The notes under the pieces: generated by a model
The model's input: the letters and a program-made list of their open reading frames with translations, nothing else
Told to the model about the DNA's origin: nothing
Database searches by the model: none
Position numbers and translations under genes: made by a program
Source: Bacteroidales bacterium
GTDB taxonomy: Bacteria; Bacteroidota; Bacteroidia; Bacteroidales; F082
DNA: 64,000 nucleotides
NCBI GenBank assembly: GCA_017395365.1
Contig: JAFPUN010000021.1
Coordinates: forward strand, 157,174-221,173
Reading direction: 5' to 3'
In this document: positions 44,520-53,851 of the stretch, piece by piece
How the letters are laid out: each line of letters opens with the position of its first letter
Numbering within the stretch: the first letter of the stretch is position 1

Positions 44520-46160
44520 ATGAAACCGTGGTTGCCCATAGTGTTGGCTTTTTCCTTTCTGACCGCCTGCGCCAGACAGCAAACGCCACCTCCGCCCGAG
44601 GAGGATATGCTTTATCGCATAGAACAATTCTACCAACCAAAGCCCGACAGCGCCGCCCGAATCCTCGACACGCTCGATATTTCGGTGCTTTTCGAGAAAG
44701 AACGTGCGCATTACTGCCTCTTGAAGGCGCGAACCAATCAGCTCCAATGGAAAGTCGGGGCCGAGACGGATTCGCTCCTCCATGAAGCCGAGAACTATTT
44801 CGCCAATGGCAAGGACCAATTTCTTGAAGCCATTACCTATTGGGCCATCTCCCTTGATGCCTTGATGACCAGAAAAGGCGTCCAGTTCGTACTCGACTAT
44901 CAACTAAAGGCACTCCAAAGCATTGAGTGCTGCCGTCACGTGGATAAGCGCTTCGTTTCGTACTCTCCAAAACCAACCACCGAACAGAACGTCATTGACA
45001 ATATTAAATACTCAATCACCATGAGGTTGGGCATGGCGTACGCCGAGAGCCATTACTATTGGGAAAGCATCCGTTACTTGAAGCCGACGGAAGCCTTTTT
45101 TTACGATAACCATCTCTATACGATGCATACAACCACGGCATATGGTTTGGGATTGTCCTATATGAGACTCAATGAGCCTGACAGCAGTCTCAAGTATTTC
45201 GAAAGGGGATACCTGTCGGCAGAAAAAAGAGGCAACCGCGAAGACATGGCTTTATACCATTCCCTGTTGGCGAGGCTTTATAAGAACATGCTGGAGAACC
45301 ATCTTTATGAGGATGATACAGAGGCGAAAACATTGCTCCTAAAAGCAGTTGCAGAAAGCAAAAAAAGCCTCGACATCTTAGGCGACACGCTTATAAAGTA
45401 CAAATCCGACGTCATGGATGTCCTTGCCTATGCTTATTGCGAGCTGCACCAATACGACTCCTGCCTCTATTACGCCAAGCAAGTCTATGAAATGCCGAGG
45501 TCGCTGTGGAAAAGCGAAGCCGCACACTACCTTTATCAATCATATCTTGCTTTAGGCGACAACGAAAAAGCGCTGCATTACGTCAATCTGTACCTTGGCA
45601 TGGATCATGACGACGTTTCGGAGATGATGGCCGTCGCCAAAGTCAAAGAGGAGTACGACCTCAAGATGGAGCTTCAGAATAAAGACAACGAGCATCAGAT
45701 GAAACGCATGAGGCTTTACTTGCTGATTGCCTTGCTGTTCATCGCATTGCTGCTGACGTTGCTTTTTGTTTCCCGCTACCGGAAAAACAAGGAAATTGAG
45801 GTGCTGAGGCTTCGCGAGGCACAACGCCTGCTGGAAGTCGAGTTGGGACAAATCACAGGCCAGCAAAAGGAGATGCTGCAACAGCGCGTGATGGTCATCT
45901 ACCAATCGCGCGTCAAAGACCGGCTGCAGCGCATCCTCGACGAGTTTGAGGCTGCCTATCCAAAGGCCGTGGAGCGGCTGAATGCCGCCTGCCCCAACCT
46001 GAACGAGACCGAGCGGCGTATCATCGTCCTTTCCTTCCTGCAATTCCGCGTCAAGGAAGAAGCCGACCTTCTCGGCCTGACCGAAAACACAGCCCAAAAA
46101 TACCGCTCCAACATCAAGAAAAAGGTCGGTTTTGACCCGATTTCAGCCCTTGCAGACTGA
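44520..46160 (+). CDS. TPR-containing membrane regulator with LuxR-type HTH
   Basis: The 546-residue product starts with a lipoprotein-like or membrane signal (MKPWLPIVLAFSFLTAC). About 360 residues of tetratricopeptide-like helices follow and would be outside the inner membrane. A transmembrane helix (about 398-417) comes next, then a coiled coil (KNKEIEVLRLREAQRLLEVE) and a C-terminal helix-turn-helix of the LuxR/sigma-4 type (LNETERRIIVLSFLQ, then EADLLGLTENTAQKYRSNIKKK). This architecture is common in Bacteroidales as a one-component membrane regulator. It lies between two broken surface-protein genes, which are plausible former targets. The gene appears to be leaderless. Confidence 0.85.
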   Translation: MKPWLPIVLAFSFLTACARQQTPPPPEEDMLYRIEQFYQPKPDSAARILDTLDISVLFEKERAHYCLLKARTNQLQWKVGAETDSLLHEAENYFANGKDQFLEAITYWAISLDALMTRKGVQFVLDYQLKALQSIECCRHVDKRFVSYSPKPTTEQNVIDNIKYSITMRLGMAYAESHYYWESIRYLKPTEAFFYDNHLYTMHTTTAYGLGLSYMRLNEPDSSLKYFERGYLSAEKRGNREDMALYHSLLARLYKNMLENHLYEDDTEAKTLLLKAVAESKKSLDILGDTLIKYKSDVMDVLAYAYCELHQYDSCLYYAKQVYEMPRSLWKSEAAHYLYQSYLALGDNEKALHYVNLYLGMDHDDVSEMMAVAKVKEEYDLKMELQNKDNEHQMKRMRLYLLIALLFIALLLTLLFVSRYRKNKEIEVLRLREAQRLLEVELGQITGQQKEMLQQRVMVIYQSRVKDRLQRILDEFEAAYPKAVERLNAACPNLNETERRIIVLSFLQFRVKEEADLLGLTENTAQKYRSNIKKKVGFDPISALAD

Positions 46161-46299
46161 GAAAAACCCGTACATCTTTCTTGTAATTTGTTGATTATCA
46201 AACACAATTAAAAACAAAAACCTGTACTTGGCCCTTCGGGTTGTTTTTTGGCGGAATTTTGATATATTTTTGTAGGCGCAAATCAAAAATGATGTCAAA
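46112..46299 (+). repeat. Duplicated segment, copy B: regulator 3' end and spacer
   Basis: This is the counterpart of 42825-43011. It covers the last 16 codons of the regulator (KKKVGFDPISALAD) and the spacer with the promoter of the second surface-protein gene. Copy A has the same layout in front of the other surface-protein gene, so a regulator copy probably once stood there too. Confidence 0.75.
46265..46272 (+). promoter_or_regulatory. Promoter -7 element of the GLUG-protein pseudogene
   Basis: TATTTTTG, an exact TAnnTTTG match, 27 bases before the ATG at 46300. It corresponds in position to the promoter in duplicated copy A. Confidence 0.65.
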
Positions 46300-47853
46300 A
46301 TGAAAGTCTTGAAACAAACGGTTCTGATGCTCGCCTTGCTCCTTTCGGCGGCATGGTGCCATGCCCAAGGCGTGGACGGAACGGAAAACGCAAGGAGGGG
46401 TGGAAGAGACCCTTGGCCCGACACAAATTTCCCGTTTTAGGTTGATTCCGTCACCCAACGGCCAGAAGGCTACATGACCGACGCCAACGGCAATGTGGAG
46501 ATTTCCACGCCGCAAGGCTTGGCATGGCTGGTGAGCGAGGTGAACGGGCTGAACGGCTGCGCGCCTGACAATTTCGATGGACGCACCGTGAGAATGACTA
46601 CCGATATCGACTTTGATGCCGTGGCTCAGTTGCGCTTCACGCCCATTGGCAGTCGTGAGCATCCTTTCAAAGGCACTTTCGATGGCGGCGGGCACATCAT
46701 CGACGGGTTATACTTTGGGTTGAACAAAGGAGTAACCAATGAAGACACCAATCGTGACTATGGGCTATTCGGATATGTTTGTCAAGGTGTTGTGAAGGAT
46801 GTTACTGTCAATTCAGGTTGGCTTGACCTTCGCCACCTCGTTTTTGGGCCTGATTTTGAGCAATATTACGATGGAGGCTTGGTCGGCTTTGCCGATTCAT
46901 TGTCGTTGGTGGATGGCTGCGTTGTCAAAACCTTTCTATGTTCCAGCGGCATGGATGTGAACAACCTTGGAGGTGTGGTCGGCCTGAACCGCAATTCCAC
47001 GGTCAGGAACTGCGCTTTTGTTTGTGACTCCGAGATGAGAGCGGGAGACCGTGCAGGAGGTGTCGTCTTCAAGAACCTTTCTGAAGGAGGCTATACTGAT
47101 GCAGAGATTTGCAACTGCTTTTTTTACGGATATTTCTTAGAATGTCTTGGAGGGGCTTATGCGTTGGGTGGAGTGGTTTGTTTTAACGAGACGGACGCAA
47201 AGTCGCAAGCAGGCGGATATAAGGCGATCGTGAAAAACTGCTTTGCTGAGAGCATTTCGCTAATTAGAGCCACTTATGGCGGCTCGATTATTGGCCAAAA
47301 CATGAACGACTGCGTTGTGGAAAACTGCTATGGCCATATTTGGAACAACTACGAAAATGCCGGCTTGTTCGGCCTTACCTTGGGCGAGGTTGCCGAATGT
47401 GCCGAGTTTCTGCCCACAGGCCCCTGCCAGCTCTTGCAAACGGTGGCGGTGGGCGGCATCTCGACCGACGTGATGGTGGATGCCCTCAACGCTTGGGTGG
47501 ACGCGCAGGAATACCCTTCAATTTACAAACGTTGGAAGCCCGTGTATGACCCTTACAACATCCCCATGTTTGAGGACGGCATCGAGGCGGTCGCAGAAAC
47601 TGGTCGGGAAACGGTGGCTGTTTATCCCAATCCGGGCGGCAACGTGCTGAATATCTGTACGGCTGTCACAATGTGGCAGCCCTACAATGCCCGCGTCGAA
47701 ATCTACGATTTGACTGGGAAACTGGTTTGCAAACAAGAGATTACCGACAATGTGACTTCGATAAATGCTGAGGACTGGCCTTCGGGGATGTATTTTTGGA
47801 AGGTGGTTGCTGATGGCAAAGAAATTGAAAGTGGGAAATGGATGAAAGAATAA
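46300..47853 (+). pseudogene. GLUG-motif surface protein with T9SS sorting domain, broken by an in-frame TAG
   Basis: From the ATG at 46300 a signal peptide (MKVLKQTVLMLALLLSAAWCHAQ) leads, after 46 codons, to a TAG at 46438-46440. The same frame then stays open to 47853. Removing that one stop gives a protein of 517 residues with GLUG-type repeats (YGLFGYVCQGVVKDVTVNSGW, then similar units), as found in surface adhesins, and a T9SS type A sorting domain (VYPNPGGNVL to the end). The ATG at 46474 could start a shorter product without a signal peptide, which could not be exported. The lesion could be a C to T change in a CAG codon. Confidence 0.75.
47686..47808 (+). repeat. Sorting-domain segment, copy 2 of a 123-base duplication
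   Basis: This is the partner of 44305-44427, coding for the same NARVEIYDLTGKLV to WPSGMYFWKVV stretch. After the shared part the two genes diverge at once. Confidence 0.8.
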
Positions 47854-47871
47854 ACGCATCAAGATTCCATT

Positions 47872-47912
47872 AAAAAATGTCCACGAAAAGGTTTTGCAGG
47901 CCTTCGTGGACA
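47872..47912 (-). terminator. Terminator of leuS
   Basis: On the minus strand a 10-pair stem (TGTCCACGAA with TTCGTGGACA, 47878-47912) is followed by six T. It also separates leuS from the convergent broken surface-protein gene. Confidence 0.85.
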
Positions 47913-47934
47913 CTTTCACTGATTCTTGAAGCTC

Positions 47935-50900
47935 TTACCCCACAACGATATTAACAATCTTCTTCGGCACGTAGATGACCTTGCGCACCTGCTTGCCCTC
48001 AATCCATTTGGCAGCTTCGGGGGCGGCAAGCACGGCAGCTTGTACCTCTTCGGCGTTCATCGTGACAGGCAATTCCATATTGAAGCGCATTTTGCCATTG
48101 AAACTGATTGGATAGTTGAAGCTGTTCTCCACGGTCTTGCTCTCGTCGTAAACGGGGAACGCAGCGTTCACCACAGAGGTCTCATGACCCAGCAGGTGCC
48201 ACAACTCCTCGGCGATATGCGGAGCGTAAGGCGAAATCATCACCGTCAAAGGCTCAAGGATCTCACGCTTGTTGCACTTCATGTCGGCCAGTTCGTTGAC
48301 GCAAATCATGAAAGCCGAAACAACGGTGTTGAACGAGATGCTCTCAATGCCTTCCTCTTCCTTCTTGATGAGTTTGTGTAGGCTCTTCAGCTCGGGTGCA
48401 GTAGCGGGCTCGTCACTAACGCAGAACTCATTGTTCTCGTTGTGGAACAGCCTCCAGAACTTGCGCACGAAACGGAACGTGCCTTCGATACCCTGCGTAT
48501 CCCAAGGCTTAGATTGCTCCAAGGGACCAAGGAACATCTCATAGAGACGGAGCGTGTCGGCGCCATATTTCTCCACGAGGTCGTCGGGATTCTGAACGTT
48601 GTATTTCGACTTCGACATCTTCTCGATCTCATTGCCACAGACAAAGATATCGTTGCCATCCTTGTCCTTCTCGAAGATGAACTGCGCATCTTTCAGGTCA
48701 TCGCGCCACAGGCGGAACGCCTCCACATCAAGGATGTCGTTGCGCACCATGTTGATGTCCACATGGATCGGGTCGCTGAACTGCTCACGGCCTTCCAGAT
48801 TCTTCGAGATGAAGATAGGAGTGCCATCATAAGCCTCGCCCTCGACAAATGCGGGAACATCCTTCCCTGCGATAAGGTCCTTGATGCGTTGCTCGACAAA
48901 GTCGGTGCCGTTCTTGTAGTCATTCACCACATCGATAATCGGGACAAGCAACAGTTTGTAACCTTTCTCGGCAGCATAATCCTGCCAAGGCTCGGCCACC
49001 TTTTCGAGGTTGCCCATGCGGTTGATTTCGATAAGGATACCTTTCTCGGGGCAGAAGAAGTCGAAACGACGGCGGCCATCCTTGAAGTCCTTTTCGAACT
49101 TCACGCCCAACTTGTTGTCCTTGATGAGACGCCAAACGCCGTATTCGCATAGCTTCTCCATGTTGGCGCGATAGGCAAAGCTCGAACGGCCTTGGATCAT
49201 ACCTTGGTTGATCATCCTTTGGAAAGGCTCGTCTTTGCATGACAAACCAATATCAAACAAGAACTTGCACCAGAAGCGGCTGTAGATCAAGTGGCCGGTG
49301 GCGTGTTCGGCACCACCGATATATAAGTCGACGTTTTGCCAATAGTCGTTGGCTTCGCGGCTGAAGTATTCCTTGTCGTTGTGCGGGTCTTCGTAGCGGA
49401 AATAATAGCCGCTCGAACCGGCAAAGCCCGGCATGGTGTTGGTCTCGATGGGATAGCCTTCTTCTGTGACCCAGTTCTTGGCGCGGGCCAAAGGAGGCTC
49501 TCCCGTCTCGGTAGGCTTGTATTCGCTGATGGCAGGCAATTCAAGCGGCAGTTTCGACTCGTCCATGGCGTAAGGCATGCCGTCCTTGTAGTAAATCGGG
49601 AATGGCTCACCCCAATAACGCTGGCGACTGAAGATGGCATCGCGCAGGCGGTAGTTGGTCTTGCCCGTGCCAACGCCAAGTTTCTCCAGTTCTTCAATCA
49701 TGCGCTCAATGGCTTTCTTGACGGTCAGGCCGTTGAGGAAGCCAGAGTTGACCAGCTCGCCGTCCTTGGCGTCGAAGCTCTCCTCCCATGTGGCGGGGTC
49801 GGTGGCTTCTGTGCCAGGTTTCTTCACCACTTGGATGATAGGCAGGTTGAAATGACGGGCAAAGGCGAAGTCGCGGCTGTCGTGGGCAGGCACGGCCATG
49901 ATGGCGCCCGTACCATAGCCCATCAGCACGTAATCGGCAATCCAAATGGGCAACTTGGCACCCGTAATGGGGTTGATGCCGTAGGCACCCGTGAAGGCAC
50001 CGCTCACCTTGCGGACTTCAGCCATACGCTCACGTTCGCTACGGTTCTTGGTGCGGGTGATGTATTCCTCCACCTCGGTGCGTTGCTCAGGCGTAGTGAT
50101 TTCCTTTACCAGTTCATGTTCAGGAGCTAGCACCATGAAAGTCGTGCCAAACAAAGTATCGGCACGAGTGGTGAACACCTCTAAATCGATATCTTTACCG
50201 TCAACTTTGAAGATAACGGAAGCGCCCATGGATTTGCCTATCCAGTTGCGCTGCAGGTCTTTCACCGACTCGCTCCAATCCACGGTCTCGAGGCCTTGAA
50301 GCAGACGGTCGGCGTAGGCAGTGATGCGCAGTTGCCACTGCTTCATGGACTTGCGCTCCACGGGGAAGCCACCACGCACCGAGAGGCCGTCGGCCACCTC
50401 GTCGTTGGCGAGCACCGTACCCAAGCCCGGGCACCAGTTCACCATGGCCTCAGCTTGGTAAGCCAAGCGATAGTTCATCAGCACCTCTTGTTGTTCTTTC
50501 TCACTCATCGCCTTCCACTCGGCAGCGGTGAAGCTCAGCGGCTTGCTTTCAGCAACATTGAGGCCTTCCGTACCTTTTTCCTCGAAACGGGCAATCAGCT
50601 TGCTGATGGGCTGGGCTTTCTGGCAGCCGTTGCAGTAGAACGAGTTGAACAGTTGGAGGAAGGTCCATTGCGTCCACTTATAGTAGCCAGGCTCGCAAGT
50701 GCGCACCTCGCGATCCCAGTCGTAGCAGAAACCGATCTTGTCCATCTGTTCGCGGTAGCGGTTGATGTTCTTCTCGGTCGTCACAGCGGGGTGTGTACCG
50801 GTTTGGATGGCATATTGTTCAGCGGGCAGACCGTAGGCGTCGTAACCCATCGGATGCAAAACGTTGAAGCCTTTCAGCCTTTTATATCTTGCATAAATAT

Positions 50901-51075
50901 CCGAGGCGATATAGCCCAGCGGATGTCCCACGTGCAAGCCAGCTCCTGAAGGATACGGGAACATATCCAGGACATAGAATTTCGGCTTACTGTGGTCAAT
51001 ATCAACCTTATAGATTTTGTTGTCGCGCCAGTATTGCTGCCACTTCTTCTCGATTTCGGTAAAATTGTAATCCAT
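47935..51075 (-). CDS. leuS: Leucyl-tRNA synthetase with a nuclease-like insertion
   Basis: This class I synthetase charges tRNA-Leu. The HIGH-type motif is in [15 protein letters not shown] (about 42-56), the editing domain has the threonine-rich TTRADTLFG (about 302-310), and the KMSKS loop is EKMSKSKYN (about 818-826). At 1046 residues it is about 100 longer than usual Bacteroidales LeuRS. The excess lies at about 637-750 (bases 48826-49167), between QGRSSFAYR and the [16 protein letters not shown] strands. That insert (KLGVKF, then [15 protein letters not shown], then [12 protein letters not shown]) has the layout of a DUF559/Vsr-type PD-(D/E)XK domain with Asp 672, Glu 683 and Asn 685 at the expected places. 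Whether it is active is unknown. Confidence 0.95.
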   Translation of the reverse strand: MDYNFTEIEKKWQQYWRDNKIYKVDIDHSKPKFYVLDMFPYPSGAGLHVGHPLGYIASDIYARYKRLKGFNVLHPMGYDAYGLPAEQYAIQTGTHPAVTTEKNINRYREQMDKIGFCYDWDREVRTCEPGYYKWTQWTFLQLFNSFYCNGCQKAQPISKLIARFEEKGTEGLNVAESKPLSFTAAEWKAMSEKEQQEVLMNYRLAYQAEAMVNWCPGLGTVLANDEVADGLSVRGGFPVERKSMKQWQLRITAYADRLLQGLETVDWSESVKDLQRNWIGKSMGASVIFKVDGKDIDLEVFTTRADTLFGTTFMVLAPEHELVKEITTPEQRTEVEEYITRTKNRSERERMAEVRKVSGAFTGAYGINPITGAKLPIWIADYVLMGYGTGAIMAVPAHDSRDFAFARHFNLPIIQVVKKPGTEATDPATWEESFDAKDGELVNSGFLNGLTVKKAIERMIEELEKLGVGTGKTNYRLRDAIFSRQRYWGEPFPIYYKDGMPYAMDESKLPLELPAISEYKPTETGEPPLARAKNWVTEEGYPIETNTMPGFAGSSGYYFRYEDPHNDKEYFSREANDYWQNVDLYIGGAEHATGHLIYSRFWCKFLFDIGLSCKDEPFQRMINQGMIQGRSSFAYRANMEKLCEYGVWRLIKDNKLGVKFEKDFKDGRRRFDFFCPEKGILIEINRMGNLEKVAEPWQDYAAEKGYKLLLVPIIDVVNDYKNGTDFVEQRIKDLIAGKDVPAFVEGEAYDGTPIFISKNLEGREQFSDPIHVDINMVRNDILDVEAFRLWRDDLKDAQFIFEKDKDGNDIFVCGNEIEKMSKSKYNVQNPDDLVEKYGADTLRLYEMFLGPLEQSKPWDTQGIEGTFRFVRKFWRLFHNENNEFCVSDEPATAPELKSLHKLIKKEEEGIESISFNTVVSAFMICVNELADMKCNKREILEPLTVMISPYAPHIAEELWHLLGHETSVVNAAFPVYDESKTVENSFNYPISFNGKMRFNMELPVTMNAEEVQAAVLAAPEAAKWIEGKQVRKVIYVPKKIVNIVVG

Positions 51076-51112
51076 ATAATAGCGATGTTATTTGCTGTTT
51101 CTAAAGAAACTG

Positions 51113-51120
51113 CAAAAATA
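51113..51120 (-). promoter_or_regulatory. Promoter -7 element of leuS
   Basis: On the minus strand this reads TATTTTTG followed by C, an exact TAnnTTTG match 38 bases from the ATG at 51075. Confidence 0.7.
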
Positions 51121-51237
51121 GGGAAAATTTGGGATTGGTGAAGTGAAAAAACGCTTCGTTTATCACGACTATATCACGAATTATGACACGAAATCGTGTT
51201 TTTTTCTCAAAAAACGCTCTACCAAAGAAAAAAGCTG

Positions 51238-51245
51238 TATATTTG
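51238..51245 (+). promoter_or_regulatory. Promoter -7 element of the NYN gene leader
   Basis: TATATTTG followed by C, an exact TAnnTTTG match. It lies within the long frame that starts at 51143 and shows that the first 64 codons of that frame are not translated. Confidence 0.7.
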
Positions 51246-51251
51246 CATCAG

Positions 51252-51316
51252 ATTTATTTAAGCACCGCCATTCTTTCTTGAATGGAAATGGCCGTCCTCG
51301 GACGGCTTTCTTTTTA
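51252..51316 (+). ncRNA. Structured leader with attenuator before the NYN gene
   Basis: Two hairpins follow the promoter: CCATTC with GAATGG (51268-51285) and GCCGTC with GACGGC around a CTCG loop (51291-51306). The second is followed by TTTCTTTTT, an intrinsic terminator 20 bases before the NYN ATG. Transcription may end here under some conditions, either as control of the NYN gene or as a short RNA of about 65 bases. Confidence 0.55.
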
Positions 51317-51334
51317 ATCAGACATCTATCACCT

Positions 51335-51775
51335 ATGGCACAACGAGTTACATTCTACATCGATGGCTTTAATTTCTATTATGGACTGCGCCGCACCAAA
51401 CACAGCGAGCCACAATGGGACTACTCCATTTCACGACCCGAAGAGAAGAAGACTGATGTAAACATATCTGTCAGAATGATAGGTGATTGCGTTTTGAATG
51501 CCACAGATTCCATCGTTTTAGTCAGTGCAGACAGCGACCTAGTGCCACCTTTGGAATTCATTCAACGCCATTATCCTAAGAAACGAATAAAAGTGTACTT
51601 CCCTCCTTCAAACTTCAGCTGCGACCTGAAAGATAATTTGATACACCACAGCAGCAAGCCTATTTTGATGCACAAGAACGAGCGGCGTTTCCGTGATGCC
51701 ATTATGCCTGATGTAGTGACAGACGGTATAAAAAGATACGAAATTCCACCAAAGTGGAAGAACGAAAATCCATAA
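51335..51775 (+). CDS. NYN (PIN-like) domain protein, apparently shortened
   Basis: The product has 146 residues from MAQRVTFYIDGFNFYYGLR, the N-terminal strand of NYN domains with the first catalytic Asp. The later conserved block EEKKTDVNISVRMIGDC and LVSADSDLVPPLE supplies the other acidic residues of a putative ribonuclease site. In full-length relatives about 60-70 residues separate these two blocks; here only about 20 do. An internal in-frame deletion is therefore likely, and the nuclease fold may be damaged. The promoter at 51238-51245 and the terminator in the leader support the ATG at 51335. Confidence 0.75.
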   Translation: MAQRVTFYIDGFNFYYGLRRTKHSEPQWDYSISRPEEKKTDVNISVRMIGDCVLNATDSIVLVSADSDLVPPLEFIQRHYPKKRIKVYFPPSNFSCDLKDNLIHHSSKPILMHKNERRFRDAIMPDVVTDGIKRYEIPPKWKNENP

Positions 51776-51873
51776 CTCGAAAGCCTTTGTAAAGTTGAAA
51801 AAAACAAACGGGGCTTTATCTGCAAAGCCCAGCTTATATTTATGGGTTTTTGCAGGAGGAAATGAACTAACTT

Positions 51874-52617
51874 CTATTCTTCAATGTACTTTCTTATCTC
51901 TTCCATCCATCTTTCGTAAGCTTCTGGTTTCAGATGAACTCCATCCCGAGTCAACTCTTGGGGCATCTCACCTTCTTTCTCGTACAAAGCCCATAAATCC
52001 ACGTAAACACAATTAGAACGCTGAGCAATTTTGGCTACTATTTCATTAGCTTTCTGGATTTTATCTTTACTTGCTAATCCACTTTTCATATCATGATTGA
52101 CAGGCAAAATGCTTTGTAGATAAATCTCAGCTTCAGGCAATATACTTTTTATTGAATCCACCATAAGTTGGTATTTCGTTTCAAAAACATTATCAGTCTG
52201 ACTCTGCAAACCATTAATACCAGCCATAACAAATACCTTCTCTGGATTAACCGCCTTTATCTGCCCAATCCTCAACATCATACCATCCATGTTATCACCA
52301 GAGTAACCTAAATTACATGTTTTAACATCCGTGAAATAATCCTGAAAATCTCCTCCGCGAGTAATTGAATTTCCAAAGAACACAACATCTGCATCGTAAT
52401 TCAACTTGTTTAACGTATTGGTCCACCCATTAATACAATAATAATCACCTCGGTCTTTCGGATTCATTTCACAAATTCCCATTCGAGTTCCAATTCGTCT
52501 AAAAAAACTTGTTTTTACACCACCGATAAAATAAATACCAGCCAATAGTACAACATTTGCAACCAATGACAGGACTAAAATCACGATAAGTCCTCTTCTG
52601 TTTTTTGAATCTTTCAT
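51874..52617 (-). CDS. Membrane-anchored SGNH/GDSL hydrolase
   Basis: The product has 247 residues from the ATG at 52617; the longer frame needs a TTG start. A transmembrane anchor (about 11-32, VILVLSLVANVVLLAGIYF) is followed by a periplasmic SGNH domain with block I FFGNSITRGGD, block II LGYSGDN, block III MAGING and the C-terminal DGVHL with the catalytic Asp and His. Such enzymes remove acyl groups from polysaccharides or lipids. The substrate is not evident, and the flanking genes give no hint. Confidence 0.88.
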   Translation of the reverse strand: MKDSKNRRGLIVILVLSLVANVVLLAGIYFIGGVKTSFFRRIGTRMGICEMNPKDRGDYYCINGWTNTLNKLNYDADVVFFGNSITRGGDFQDYFTDVKTCNLGYSGDNMDGMMLRIGQIKAVNPEKVFVMAGINGLQSQTDNVFETKYQLMVDSIKSILPEAEIYLQSILPVNHDMKSGLASKDKIQKANEIVAKIAQRSNCVYVDLWALYEKEGEMPQELTRDGVHLKPEAYERWMEEIRKYIEE

Positions 52618-52647
52618 TTGATTTGATAGTTTTTGCTTCACTATCAA

Positions 52648-52861
52648 TCACATCTGAATTCGAACAAATGAAAAGGTGTGAACCTTTCTATTCACATTCA
52701 CGGGAAGCGTAGGATGAAACCCGTCCAAATCCATAGATTAGTCCACACCTAAAGGTGAAAACACTTTACTATTTGGATTTGGACACGGTACGTTCCCGTG
52801 AATTAAACTCTTATCCGATTTCAAAACAATCAGTTTCCTACGCTTTTTGTTCGAATGTGAT
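52648..52861. repeat. Nested inverted repeats in a 577-base gene-free region
   Basis: Four short words occur in inverted form on both sides of a centre near 52755: ATTCGAACAAA (52658/52847), ATTCACGGGAA (52696/52793), GCGTAGGA (52707/52836) and GTCCAAATCCA (52723/52774). The order of the two middle words differs between the arms. A 62-codon frame at 52755-52943 crosses the right arm and has no recognisable product. The remaining stretch to 53158 is AT-rich and shows no gene. Confidence 0.6.
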
Positions 52862-53158
52862 AATAGTTAATGCTTTGTTATTTAATATGTTAATTACTTT
52901 ATTTTATCTCTTCTTACTTCTATGCTTAAGTTTCAAAAAATAATCTAGATTCTACCAAATAAATCCGAAAGCAAAAATAAAGAAAATACCTGAATACCTA
53001 TGCTAACTATAGAATGTTTTCAACTTTTCAAAAACCAATGCGTTTTTTACAATTTGGATATTGAAACCAAATAACTAAAAGCCAATGATTTATCCGACAG
53101 CAAACGACTACAGTCGACTACAAACGTTTAATCAACGGATAACTCTTGACAAGTGACA

Positions 53159-53166
53159 TAATTTTG
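53159..53166 (+). promoter_or_regulatory. Promoter -7 element of the ORF6N gene
   Basis: TAATTTTG followed by C, an exact TAnnTTTG match 28 bases before the ATG at 53195. Confidence 0.65.
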
Positions 53167-53194
53167 CTGCGTAATAACTAAATGTAGTATCGTT

Positions 53195-53851
53195 ATGGAA
53201 ACTCTGAAACCCACTAAAGTCACCCCAGATGATGTGCAAACAGGAAACATCGAAAACATCAAGAGTGTAATTTATGAAATTCGCGGCCAAAAGGTAATGC
53301 TAGACCGCGACCTTGCCAGTATTTACGGGGTAGAGACACGAGCTCTCAACCAAGCAGTCAAACGTAATGCAGAGCGATTCCCAGAGGATTTCATGTTCAA
53401 ATTGTCTAAAGAGGAATGGATTGAAATCGAGAGGATTAGCAACATGTCGTCACAAAATGTGATGACATCGCCACAAAAACGTCCCAAGTCAGCACCTCCT
53501 TATGTATTCACCGAACATGGTGCTGTGATGCTTGCCTCCGTATTACACAGCCCTTGTGCCATACAAATGAGCGTGATGGTGACAAGGGCGTTTATTGCAA
53601 TGCGAAAGGCTATAGCAACAATGCTGTCAGTCGACCTAAAAATGGAGCAACTTTCTCACAAAGTCGATCAGTTGAACGCCTATATCGAGGAAATCCTACA
53701 CGACCAAAATGACATCAATGAGCAGCAGGAACAGACCAACTTGGAAATTGCTATACAAATAGAAGCCCTCAATGATGCACTCGACCAATTAAGAGAAACC
53801 AAAGCCCAACCCCGCAAGCGGATTGGTTACAAACCTGAAGAAGAATCTTAA
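53195..53851 (+). CDS. ORF6N domain DNA-binding protein
   Basis: This 218-residue protein has an ORF6N domain at about 20-110 ([34 protein letters not shown], then [17 protein letters not shown] and [15 protein letters not shown]). A coiled-coil C-terminus follows. ORF6N proteins are usually phage-derived regulators or anti-repressors, but similar genes are spread through Bacteroidales chromosomes. It stands alone, and its stop overlaps that of the convergent ruvB by a few bases. Confidence 0.9.
   Translation: METLKPTKVTPDDVQTGNIENIKSVIYEIRGQKVMLDRDLASIYGVETRALNQAVKRNAERFPEDFMFKLSKEEWIEIERISNMSSQNVMTSPQKRPKSAPPYVFTEHGAVMLASVLHSPCAIQMSVMVTRAFIAMRKAIATMLSVDLKMEQLSHKVDQLNAYIEEILHDQNDINEQQEQTNLEIAIQIEALNDALDQLRETKAQPRKRIGYKPEEES

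Noticed and set aside
43281-46440. Reassigned stop codons (TAA and TAG as Gln) in the two surface genes
   Set aside because: All other genes in the window use TAA, TAG and TGA as normal stops, and the first surface gene also has frameshifts. Decay explains the data better.
52755-52943. 62-codon frame starting with GTG
   Set aside because: It crosses an inverted repeat, has no clear ribosome site or domain, and its hydrophobic end follows from AT-rich sequence.
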